From Sphingobacteriales bacterium (GTDB taxonomy: Bacteria > Bacteroidota > Bacteroidia > Chitinophagales > Chitinophagaceae): a stretch of 64,000 nt of DNA. Made by a program: the position numbers and the translations under genes. The stretch is from the NCBI GenBank assembly GCA_004144175.1, contig SEFT01000008.1, positions 62,001 through 126,000 of the forward strand. Reading direction: 5' to 3'. How positions within the stretch are numbered: position 1 is the stretch's first letter; every line of letters starts with the position of its first letter. Under the pieces are notes generated by a model. The model made no database searches, was not told the DNA's origin, and saw only the letters and a program-made list of their open reading frames with translations. Shown piece after piece: positions 19,642 through 28,129 of the stretch.

Positions 19642-20223
19642 TCAGTTTAATCCTTCGGTGTGGGTAAAGAAGTCGTTCAAAAGCTTTCTCAGGTTATACT
19701 TGGCCCGCGACAGCAGCGACTCTACCGCTTTTTCTGTTATGTTCATGATCTGGGCTATCTCTTTCTGCGATAGTCCTTCTATATGTTTTAGCAAAAAAGC
19801 TGTGTGTTGGTTTTCTGGCAATTCCTTCATTGCCTTGAACAGGAATACTGCATTCTCACGCTGCTCTATCAATACGCCAGGGTGTATAAAGTCGGGTGCA
19901 TCATGTTGCAGACTTCCTTGCTGGTTGAAAAGGCTGGAGATGAATGCGAATCTCTTCTTCCTGTTCTTATGCCTTAGCCTGTCCAGGCTTTTATTGATCG
20001 TTATGCGGTATATCCACGTAGATGCTGAGGACCGCGCCTGAAAGTTCTTTGCATTATGGTACACTTCTACAAATACATCCTGTGTTACTTCTTCGGCCTC
20101 TGACTGGTCTTGCAGATAAGACAGGCTGGTATTATACACGCGCCCTTTAAACAACTCATAGAACTGCCTGAAGGCGGCCTGGTCGCCGGCAGCAATATGT
20201 TGTAGTAGTTGTTCGGGTAACAT
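19642..20223 (-). CDS. RNA polymerase sigma-70 family (ECF) factor
   Basis: Region 2 FKGRVYNTSLSYLQDQSEAEEVTQDVFVEVYHN, region 4 LLKHIEGLSQKEIAQIMNITEKAVESLLSRAKYNLRKLL. Confidence 0.95.
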   Translation of the reverse strand: MLPEQLLQHIAAGDQAAFRQFYELFKGRVYNTSLSYLQDQSEAEEVTQDVFVEVYHNAKNFQARSSASTWIYRITINKSLDRLRHKNRKKRFAFISSLFNQQGSLQHDAPDFIHPGVLIEQRENAVFLFKAMKELPENQHTAFLLKHIEGLSQKEIAQIMNITEKAVESLLSRAKYNLRKLLNDFFTHTEGLN

Positions 20224-20367
20224 TTGGTATCAGTATCGTGGAAGGAACCCAATATATAAATAAAAGTTGGCTGCTTGTTTATGAATCTGTTATATATTAT
20301 AAATTGTCCTTTGGTTGTGCTTTTTGTGCTTCGGAAGTCCTAACTTTATATTGGTTATTAATGAATT

Positions 20368-21429
20368 ATGCGAAGAATTGTTTGTCTGTTGATCTTGCTG
20401 TTGATAACTGTATCGGCAATGGCGCAGACGGTGAAGGGCATCAGTATAAAAAATGTAGCGCCACGCTATCTGCCAAAACATTTTTGTGTAGTATCGGTAG
20501 CTGATGAGCGGCATGACAAAAGCAATATAGGGACAGTACGTACCGGTAGCAATAAAAAGGCAAGCATAAACCTGGAAGGTGGCGCAGAGCAGAGCTTAGG
20601 CAGATACCTAAGTAAATTTATCAAGGCGAATGATAAACTGGAACCGATAACATTAGCCATTACCCGGCTGGAGGTGACAGAAACATATAAAGACGGAAAG
20701 GAGCAGGCAAACCTTACATACAGCTATGCGTTTTATCATGGCAATGCAAGGCTGATCGATTATGAGGGCACAGCTTATGCACAATCGATCGGCGATGCAA
20801 CGGGGTACATCGAGATGCTGATAAGGCAGGGGGTGGAGCGAAGCCTCAAGGAATTCGACATGTGGCTGGCAGCTAACCCCGATAGTGTCATTGCAGCTGT
20901 CACGGTCGATGCGCAGATAAGTGCGAGCCCGGATAATCCTGACCTGATAGCATACGAATCGAATAAGATTCTTAGATACGAAGATTTCGCAGGCGAAGAA
21001 GATGATATGAGTATGGCGGCTGCTGTTACATTTAGTGGCTTCAATATGCGCTATGCTACCGAAACCAGCGGACGTAATGTGAAGATCAAAGTATTTGTGC
21101 TTCCATTCTTTGACAAAACCAAATCGTGGTTTAGAGAAGACTCGAAAGTGCCGGAAGTACTGGCGCATGAACAGGTACATTTCGACATTACAGCAGCCAT
21201 AGCGCAGCAGTTGGTCAAGGCAATCAGCGCTCATACATTCACTGCCGAAAATTATGAAAGCGAGTTACTGAAGTTGCAGCGTACATACGAGAAAGAAATG
21301 ATGCGCCGCCAGCGTGCTTACGACAAGGAAACAAAACATGGTACAATTGCCGCAACGCAGCAGAAGTGGGAGCAGGAACTGCAACAGGAGTTGAAGTATT
21401 TTAATGCAACAGCACTGAACAGTCAATAA
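20368..21429 (+). CDS. Secreted two-domain protein with C-terminal DUF922-like putative Zn-protease domain
   Basis: Signal peptide; HEQVHFD (HExxH) plus AYDKETKHGTIAATQQKWEQEL, as in DUF922 proteins. Confidence 0.65.
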   Translation: MRRIVCLLILLLITVSAMAQTVKGISIKNVAPRYLPKHFCVVSVADERHDKSNIGTVRTGSNKKASINLEGGAEQSLGRYLSKFIKANDKLEPITLAITRLEVTETYKDGKEQANLTYSYAFYHGNARLIDYEGTAYAQSIGDATGYIEMLIRQGVERSLKEFDMWLAANPDSVIAAVTVDAQISASPDNPDLIAYESNKILRYEDFAGEEDDMSMAAAVTFSGFNMRYATETSGRNVKIKVFVLPFFDKTKSWFREDSKVPEVLAHEQVHFDITAAIAQQLVKAISAHTFTAENYESELLKLQRTYEKEMMRRQRAYDKETKHGTIAATQQKWEQELQQELKYFNATALNSQ

Positions 21430-21430
21430 A

Positions 21431-21466
21431 TGCAAACGGCTGCTGCATACGCAGCAGCCGTTTGCA
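21431..21466. terminator. Bidirectional terminator hairpin
   Basis: TGCAAACGGCTGCTGC-ATAC-GCAGCAGCCGTTTGCA, perfect 16-bp stem. Confidence 0.85.
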
Positions 21467-21479
21467 AGCTTTTCCAATG

Positions 21480-21722
21480 TTATATGCCATTGCCTTCCAA
21501 AGGTCTCATGATGGGTTTGTCATCTTGAGATGTCCCGTTTTTATCGTCCGACCCGAAGCGGACTTTGTCCGTATCATCTTCACCAATATTGGCAGTCCTT
21601 TCAATATCCTGGCCAGAATAACTGGCTGAAGTTGCTGCACTGAATGCTGAAGTAACGCCATCTTTCTTTTTTGTTGTATCCGGCATTTCCTTTCTATCGT
21701 TAGTTTGTTCTCTATTTTCCAT
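21480..21722 (-). CDS. Small hydrophilic protein, predicted disordered
   Basis: 80 aa, rich in D/K/T/S/N/E; ORF with start/stop; no known domain. Confidence 0.5.
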   Translation of the reverse strand: MENREQTNDRKEMPDTTKKKDGVTSAFSAATSASYSGQDIERTANIGEDDTDKVRFGSDDKNGTSQDDKPIMRPLEGNGI

Positions 21723-21733
21723 GATTATTTAAA

Positions 21734-21931
21734 TTAAGGATTGCCCATTGTATCGGTATCTGTATCACGTGTACCCGTGCTCTTTATCTTGCTATTATCT
21801 GAAGCGTTGCGCCTATCCGAATTAGCGTCATTGTCTCTCTTTTTTAGAGTTTCACCTGTCTTAGATTTTGTATTTTTCTTATTTGGCTCATCCTTTCTTG
21901 GCAGGTTGCCCTTGTTACCCTGATATCCCAT
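21734..21931 (-). CDS. Small hydrophilic protein, predicted disordered
   Basis: 65 aa, K/N/D/T-rich; immediately upstream of the previous ORF on the same strand. Confidence 0.5.
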   Translation of the reverse strand: MGYQGNKGNLPRKDEPNKKNTKSKTGETLKKRDNDANSDRRNASDNSKIKSTGTRDTDTDTMGNP

Positions 21932-22084
21932 GGTCTTTCAGTTTCAATTCGCTATCAAATGATAAAGACCGTACCTATTTCACTGCGTTTCAGATAGCTT
22001 ACAACAGTTTTAACATTCAGATTATTGAAATTGAATTCTGATATTCTATAGATTTGACTATCAAATTATAACACGACGAAAACT

Positions 22085-22876
22085 ATGCGTAGTAATCACG
22101 AAATAGACTACCGCATCTTTGGCGAAGAGATGCAATATGTAGAAGTAGAGCTAGATCCACAAGAGACAGCCGTGGCCGAGTCGGGCAGCTTTATGATGAT
22201 GGATGATGGAATACAAATGGAAACCATCTTTGGCGACGGCAGCCAGCAACAAAGCGGACTGCTCGGAAAATTATTTTCGGCAGGCAAGCGCCTACTGGTA
22301 GGTGAGAGCCTGTTTATGACTGCATTTACGAATGTTGGCCAGGGAAAAAAGCGCGTATCATTTGCTTCTCCTTATCCTGGTAAGATCATTCCGCTGGATC
22401 TGCAAGTGCTGGGGGGAAAAGTAGTCTGCCAGAAGGATGCCTTTCTTTGTGCCGCAAAGGGCGTGTCGGTAGGTATTGAGTTTCAGAAAAAGCTGGGAAC
22501 CGGCCTGTTTGGCGGAGAAGGTTTCATCATGGAAAAGCTGGAAGGCGACGGACTGGCGTTCGTACACGCTGGCGGTCACGTATTGCAGCGCGAACTACAG
22601 CCCGGCGAATTGGTAAAGATAGATACAGGTTGCGTCGTAGCATTTACCAACACCGTAAACTATGACATACAATTTGTAGGCGGTATCAAGAATACCATCT
22701 TCGGCGGTGAGGGTGTATTCTTCGCTACATTGCGCGGCCCCGGTACTGTATGGATACAAACACTGCCCATAAGCAGGCTGGCAAGCCGCATTATCTCTTA
22801 CGGAGGTTCTAAACGCAAAGAAGAGGGTAGTGTACTTGGTGGCCTCGGCAACATGCTGGATGGCGATGGCTGGTAG
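22085..22876 (+). CDS. TIGR00266/AIM24 family protein
   Basis: [65 protein letters not shown]. Confidence 0.9.
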   Translation: MRSNHEIDYRIFGEEMQYVEVELDPQETAVAESGSFMMMDDGIQMETIFGDGSQQQSGLLGKLFSAGKRLLVGESLFMTAFTNVGQGKKRVSFASPYPGKIIPLDLQVLGGKVVCQKDAFLCAAKGVSVGIEFQKKLGTGLFGGEGFIMEKLEGDGLAFVHAGGHVLQRELQPGELVKIDTGCVVAFTNTVNYDIQFVGGIKNTIFGGEGVFFATLRGPGTVWIQTLPISRLASRIISYGGSKRKEEGSVLGGLGNMLDGDGW

Positions 22877-22899
22877 TACGTACAAGAGTTTATTTTATA

Positions 22900-22928
22900 A
22901 AGGACAAGCAACATGATTGCTTGTCCTT
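22900..22928. terminator. Terminator hairpin
   Basis: AAGGACAAGCAA-CATGA-TTGCTTGTCCTT followed by T-run. Confidence 0.8.
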
Positions 22929-22933
22929 TTTCG

Positions 22934-23347
22934 TTATCCGATACTGTTCTTCAACAGCATATTGCTTTCATGCTTCTTACGCACACTATCGCCTATGGGT
23001 GTAGGATTACCATCGTCATCAATGCGTACGAAGGCTATGTTTGTCGTACATACTACCGTTTCTTCGGCGCTGTACAGGTTGTATTTACGTACCTCTATAT
23101 GCAGGGTGATTGATGTGTTGCCTAGGTGTGCTACATCTCCATATACACGTATGTGGTTGCCTGCCTTGATAGGCTTTTTGAATAGCAGTTCTCCCACTTT
23201 CAGTGTTACCATATTAGGAGTGAAGCAATATTCAGTGGCAAATGCCGCTGCCGCTTCGTCTATCCATGCCATCAGTATACCGCCAAACAGGTTGCCGTGT
23301 ATACCGATGTCCTTACTCATACAGATCTTTTTATTGATCAGTTTCAT
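22934..23347 (-). CDS. Acyl-CoA thioesterase (hotdog fold)
   Basis: GNLFGGILMAWIDEAAAAFA, VGELLFKKPIKAGNHIRVYGDV. Confidence 0.9.
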   Translation of the reverse strand: MKLINKKICMSKDIGIHGNLFGGILMAWIDEAAAAFATEYCFTPNMVTLKVGELLFKKPIKAGNHIRVYGDVAHLGNTSITLHIEVRKYNLYSAEETVVCTTNIAFVRIDDDGNPTPIGDSVRKKHESNMLLKNSIG

Positions 23348-23521
23348 CTCGTGTTGTTTTATAATGAAAAAGCCCTCCGGAATATCCGAAGGGCTGTTAT
23401 TTAAAATAAGTTGCGTACTTGTTTTTAAATGATATACATACCCTTCGCATGAAGTGTCTTATGACAACGACAGATATGTTTTATCATTTGGCTCATATTG
23501 CAATATTAGGAAGAAAATATT

Positions 23522-23547
23522 AAAGCCACTGAATTTTCAGTGGCTTT
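23522..23547. terminator. Terminator hairpin
   Basis: AAAGCCACTGAA/TTCAGTGGCTTT. Confidence 0.75.
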
Positions 23548-23553
23548 GTGTCG

Positions 23554-23991
23554 TTAGATAATATCCCGTTCTTGCTGGTTGTTCTTGTTAGGATCGCGCT
23601 CAGGGGTGTCGTTTTGACCATCTTCTTCCTTTTTGTTTGGCTGGCTCACCCTCGCCTGGTCATAATCAGAAGTTGTGCTGATACGCGCACCTACACCAGA
23701 TTGGCCTGAGGTCTGTCCTGTACCTACCGAACCGCCGCCTAATGTATTGCTGTTACCTTCGTACGAAGTATTAGTACCGGTGTTCGACAATGTGCTGCTA
23801 CTGCGACGCGAGCGTACACTATCTGTCGGGCTGCTTATGATGCTATCAATGTTGGCGGCACTGCTGCCTTTGCGTTCATTGTTTTCTTTACGTTCATTAT
23901 TTTCCGACGAGGTGTTTTGCTTCTGACCGTCCTGTAGTTCGTCGTTACGGTCATTTTGCTGATCTTTTTTCCATTCTCTATTCCTTTCCAT
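23554..23991 (-). CDS. Hydrophilic low-complexity protein, predicted disordered
   Basis: 145 aa, extreme N/E/K/D/Q/S/T/G bias (NNERKENNERKGSS); followed by a terminator. Confidence 0.5.
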   Translation of the reverse strand: MERNREWKKDQQNDRNDELQDGQKQNTSSENNERKENNERKGSSAANIDSIISSPTDSVRSRRSSSTLSNTGTNTSYEGNSNTLGGGSVGTGQTSGQSGVGARISTTSDYDQARVSQPNKKEEDGQNDTPERDPNKNNQQERDII

Positions 23992-24080
23992 AGTTACATC
24001 GTTTTTGTCATAGAAATCGGGAAAAGACTATGCCTGCGACAAGAGAAATCAAGTGCATTTGTGTTATAGTTTGGTTATAG

Positions 24081-24924
24081 TTATTCAAGAACCAACTTCT
24101 GTTTCAGGAATGTAAGCGTATGCTGTTCTGCTTGTTGTGATGCTTCTTTGTCAAATTTAGGATTGCTCGGGTTCGCAAACGCATGGTCGGCATCGAAAGT
24201 GTATATCGTAAACTGCTTTTCCATTTGCGGTTACTTGTCGTCCAAAAGCTTCCACTACATCACGGGTAATAAACTTGTCGCGCGATGCCCAAACATAAAG
24301 TACATCGGCACTCAAGCCTTTTATTTTCTTTTCCTCTTTTTCAGGAAAGCCATAATACATCACACAACCGGCTGCTCTCTTCTCTGCCAGCATTGTAGCT
24401 TTGAACGACCATGTGCCACCCATGCACCAGCCCAGCGTTGCTATCATTTTATCCTTGCCCACGGTACTCAGCAGGCCTTTTACAATATTTTCTCCTCTCT
24501 TCTGATCAAGTCCGCCCGATAGCTTACCGGCTTCTTCTGATGTCGCAGCAACTTTCCCATCATAAAGGTCCACCGCATAGATGTCAACATTACCCAGTAG
24601 TGCTTGCCAGCGTTCGGCCTCTCGTTTTATATAGTCATTCAGTCCCCACCATTCGTGGAATATCAATAGCACTTTATTGGTTGGCTGGTCGGATGGTACA
24701 TAAAATGCCTTACCATCTTTGCCATCCAATGTTTTGAAAGTGATCATCGACCCTGCCTGAGGCGTATAGTTCAGTGGTTCCGGTGCCAGGTGTGCGGCTT
24801 TAAAGTCGGCATTCATAGCCAATAGCTTAAAATCTGCGCCTTCGGGTATACAACAAGTCTGTGCTTGTACATTGCCGGTTAGCAATGCCAATACAAGCAG
24901 AAACAAAGAGAAAAACTGTTTCAT
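24081..24924 (-). pseudogene. Dienelactone hydrolase family protein, frameshifted near the 3' end
   Basis: Intact part has signal peptide, FHEWWGLNDYIK, GWCMGGTWS (nucleophile Cys), VWASRDKF; -strand frame changes at GGAAAAGCAGTTT (about 24216), and the second frame gives FTIYTFDADHAFANPSNPKFDKEASQQAEQHTLTFLKQKLVLE*. Confidence 0.85.
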
Positions 24925-24958
24925 AAAAAGAATTTGTGAATGTTGGTTAAGTGATCGA

Positions 24959-25570
24959 TTATGCAGCAATATTTCGACTGCCCGAAGTATTATAATAGCA
25001 ATTCAATATAGAGTCCATCTCTGCTTTGCCTTCTGCTATCAGCTGGACCTTCTGTCTGTATTTCCGCTCTACAAGTGGTGCCAGTGGTTGCGATACTTTA
25101 TTGTAATACTTAAATGCTTCCAGCAATTTAGCGTCCCATTCGGCATAGAAATATAAGAGGTCGTCGGGCATTACCTTTGTACGCGTGGTGCCTGCTTCCG
25201 GCAGGCACTCAAATGGTTCTGCCACATTCAGGTAGCCATAATCGTCCGTCAGTTCTTCACCGGGGTATATGTCGCGTATAGCAAGTTCAAAATTATAAGC
25301 CGTCGAGATGCAGTTAGAGTTAAAGCTGTGGTTTACAAAACGGGAGTGGTCCCAACAAAGTATATGATTACCCTCATGGTCGCGATAGCTATATCTATCC
25401 ACCACCTGTTGAAATACCGATGGTAGTCTGGCTATGTCATCATTTGTAAATATCCTGTCGAGCGGATCAAAAGCCCACGTGATGGTGCCTTTAGGTATAA
25501 AAGCCGTAGCCACTACGCCGTACCCTACTTCAGGGCTGATAAACCTTAACTCTGTATCCGGATGTATCAT
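24959..25570 (-). CDS. SET domain-containing protein (putative lysine methyltransferase)
   Basis: GYGVVATAFIPKGTITW, RFVNHSFNSNC, LAIRDIYPGEELTDDYGYLN: SET core motifs. Confidence 0.85.
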   Translation of the reverse strand: MIHPDTELRFISPEVGYGVVATAFIPKGTITWAFDPLDRIFTNDDIARLPSVFQQVVDRYSYRDHEGNHILCWDHSRFVNHSFNSNCISTAYNFELAIRDIYPGEELTDDYGYLNVAEPFECLPEAGTTRTKVMPDDLLYFYAEWDAKLLEAFKYYNKVSQPLAPLVERKYRQKVQLIAEGKAEMDSILNCYYNTSGSRNIAA

Positions 25571-25616
25571 ACGAATACAAGAAAAATATTATACCACGAC
25601 AATAAGTGCCTTAAGG

Positions 25617-26510
25617 CTAGGTGGTTGTGACTGGAAGCATAATGGGGAGTACTTGCTTTTGTACCTCAGCTTTTATCGCTTTGGTTTGCCCTTTATACTC
25701 ACCATCTATCTGGAAATACGCTTTCTTCTTTACCTCTATTACCACTGACTTCGCAGGCAGTATCTCTATCTTATCCGGATTAAAGTTCCTTGTGCGGAAC
25801 AGTATCTTCATAAAAGCGCTGATGGATAACTTCCTGATAATGATCACTTCAAACACACCATCTTCCAGGTTTCCTTTGGGGTTGATCATAGCTCCTGTCC
25901 CATACATACGCGCGTTGGCCAGCACCACCATAAATGCATCCCGTATCAACGACTCCTGTTCGGTCTCGATACGTACATGCAGCACTTTTTTATTGATCAA
26001 TACCCGGAGCAGTCCGCGAGCGTATCCAAGCTTTCCGCGCCAGCCATTTTCTTCAAAGTATTTTACGAGTTGTGCATTAAGTCCTATATCGCTCAGGTGC
26101 AGGCAGGTGTCTTTGCCATTTATTTTTATCGTGTCTATCTTACGTATGTTGTCACCCATAATAATATCCAGGCAGGCTTCCAGCGAGGCCGGTAATCCCA
26201 GTTCGCGCGCCATACCATTTGCCGACCCCGCAGGTAATATGCCGAGCGGAATTTCGTTGCTGGCTAGTATCTCGGCTACCAGTTTCAACGTACCATCCCC
26301 GCCAACTGCCACTACACGGTCAGGTTTCCAGCTCTCTATCCAGTGCGTTAGCGACGACCGGTCGTTCTGTCCATTCGTAAGGTATAGCTCATAGGTATGC
26401 TCTGTATCCTTGTAATAGTTTTTGATACCGCTTTCCCATTCCGCTTTCGAACGGCCACCCGATACCGGGTTTAAAACAAACAGAATTCTCAGTTGATGAT
26501 TGGCTGGCAC
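25617..26510 (-). CDS. Diacylglycerol kinase-like lipid kinase (YegS/DAGK catalytic family)
   Basis: LFVLNPVSGGRSK, VAVGGDGTLKLVAEIL, LGILPAGSANGMARELGLP. Confidence 0.93.
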   Translation of the reverse strand: MPANHQLRILFVLNPVSGGRSKAEWESGIKNYYKDTEHTYELYLTNGQNDRSSLTHWIESWKPDRVVAVGGDGTLKLVAEILASNEIPLGILPAGSANGMARELGLPASLEACLDIIMGDNIRKIDTIKINGKDTCLHLSDIGLNAQLVKYFEENGWRGKLGYARGLLRVLINKKVLHVRIETEQESLIRDAFMVVLANARMYGTGAMINPKGNLEDGVFEVIIIRKLSISAFMKILFRTRNFNPDKIEILPAKSVVIEVKKKAYFQIDGEYKGQTKAIKAEVQKQVLPIMLPVTTT

Positions 26511-26575
26511 ATTATTATTTTAGGTGTAAAATACGATTAAATGCATACGCAAGTCGGATAGTTAAGCACTAACTT

Positions 26576-27586
26576 ATGCAACCATTTGGATGGGTATTAG
26601 ATAAACTGCACATAACAAGGAAACCAATAGTAAAAGTGTACCATGGGTATGGCGATGTAGACGCATTGCTGGTTTATGGTCATGTATTTATGCAGTCGCC
26701 GTTGCCACGGGTAACCTATAGGAACAACCTCCTGATCAATAGTTTTGCCATGGCGCGTATGTTCATGGCAAAGCCTTATCCTAACATACGGGTAAGGTTA
26801 AAATGGGGAAGCCAGGTCGTTGAGACTACTGCCGACAAAGACGGTTTCTTCAAGCTGGAATGGAAATCGGAATTGCCGCTTGAAAAAGGATGGCATCCGA
26901 TAAAAGTCGAGGCAATCATAAAAAAAGGTAAGGTAGTAACGGGCGAGGGAAAGATACTGATACCGCACGCCAGCCAATATGCCTTCATATCAGATATAGA
27001 CGATACCTTCCTCATCTCACATTCCACGGACATTCGCAAACGTATGTATGTGTTGCTTACCAAAAATGCACGTACGCGGAAGCCGTTTGATGGAGTGGTG
27101 CATCATTATCAGAAACTGGCTACAAGCAATACTAACGGCGATCTTCCCAATCCGTTCTTCTTTGTTTCAAGTAGCGAATGGAACCTGTATGACTATGTAA
27201 AGGATTTCTGTCAGAACAACTCTTTACCCGAAGGGGTATTTCTTTTGAACCAGCTGAAGCAGTGGCATCAGTTCCTGAAGACAGGACAGGGCAAGCATAC
27301 GGGTAAGTTTATGCGTATAGCCCGCCTGATGAAGGAATTCCCAAGCCAGAAGTTTGTATTGCTGGGCGATGACACCCAGGAAGATCCGGTGATTTATACA
27401 GCCATCGTTGAGTCATTCCCCAACCAGATAATAGCGGTGTACTGGCGTAATGTGCGTGCCGACAGAAGGGCGATGGTACAGGAACTTGTGGATAGGGTAG
27501 TAAAACAAGGGGTGCATGTTTGTTACTTTAGCAAGAGCTCCGACGCGATCGAGCATTCGCGAAGTATTGGTCTCATCAACGAATAG
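26576..27586 (+). CDS. App1-family phosphatase (DUF2183, phosphatidate phosphatase catalytic domain)
   Basis: AFISDIDDTFLISHSTDIRKRMYVLL (DxDxT), FFFVSSSEWNLYDYVKDFC, FVLLGDDTQEDPVIY. Confidence 0.88.
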   Translation: MQPFGWVLDKLHITRKPIVKVYHGYGDVDALLVYGHVFMQSPLPRVTYRNNLLINSFAMARMFMAKPYPNIRVRLKWGSQVVETTADKDGFFKLEWKSELPLEKGWHPIKVEAIIKKGKVVTGEGKILIPHASQYAFISDIDDTFLISHSTDIRKRMYVLLTKNARTRKPFDGVVHHYQKLATSNTNGDLPNPFFFVSSSEWNLYDYVKDFCQNNSLPEGVFLLNQLKQWHQFLKTGQGKHTGKFMRIARLMKEFPSQKFVLLGDDTQEDPVIYTAIVESFPNQIIAVYWRNVRADRRAMVQELVDRVVKQGVHVCYFSKSSDAIEHSRSIGLINE

Positions 27587-27634
27587 GCACGGATTTTAAG
27601 CCTTAATCCTTAAAGGCGAGAACTGTTTTGTACT

Positions 27635-28126
27635 ATGGAAGTGGAAAAGTTTATGCAGGAGGCTGTAGACCTCAGCAAGCAGGCAATAGATCAGTATGAT
27701 GGCGGGCCTTTCGGCTGTGTTATCGTAAAGGATGGGAAAGTCATTGGCCGTGGCTGGAACCATGTACTGGCTACCTGCGACCCCACCGCCCATGCCGAAG
27801 TAATGGCAATAAGAGACGCCTGCAAAAACCTGAAAAGCCCCGAACTGGTAGGCTGCGAAATGTACACCTCCAGCGAGCCTTGCCCGCTATGCCTTGCAGC
27901 TGCCTATTGGGCCTGCATCGGCAAAATATACTACGCTAATACGGTTGCTGATAGCACAGCAGTAGGCTACGAAGATGCGATCATCTACGAAGAGTTCCGC
28001 AAGCCGATGGAAGAGCGAAAAATAGAAATGGTGCACCTGCGCAATGCCGACGCTATAAAAGTATTTGACTACTGGAGAGAGAAGAATTCCGGTAACGCAG
28101 ATGAAAGCAGCGCAACCAACAGTTAA
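27635..28126 (+). CDS. Nucleoside deaminase (guanine/cytosine deaminase family)
   Basis: HAEVMAIRDACKN, TSSEPCPLCLAAAYWA zinc-binding deaminase motif. Confidence 0.9.
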   Translation: MEVEKFMQEAVDLSKQAIDQYDGGPFGCVIVKDGKVIGRGWNHVLATCDPTAHAEVMAIRDACKNLKSPELVGCEMYTSSEPCPLCLAAAYWACIGKIYYANTVADSTAVGYEDAIIYEEFRKPMEERKIEMVHLRNADAIKVFDYWREKNSGNADESSATNS

Positions 28127-28129
28127 TGC

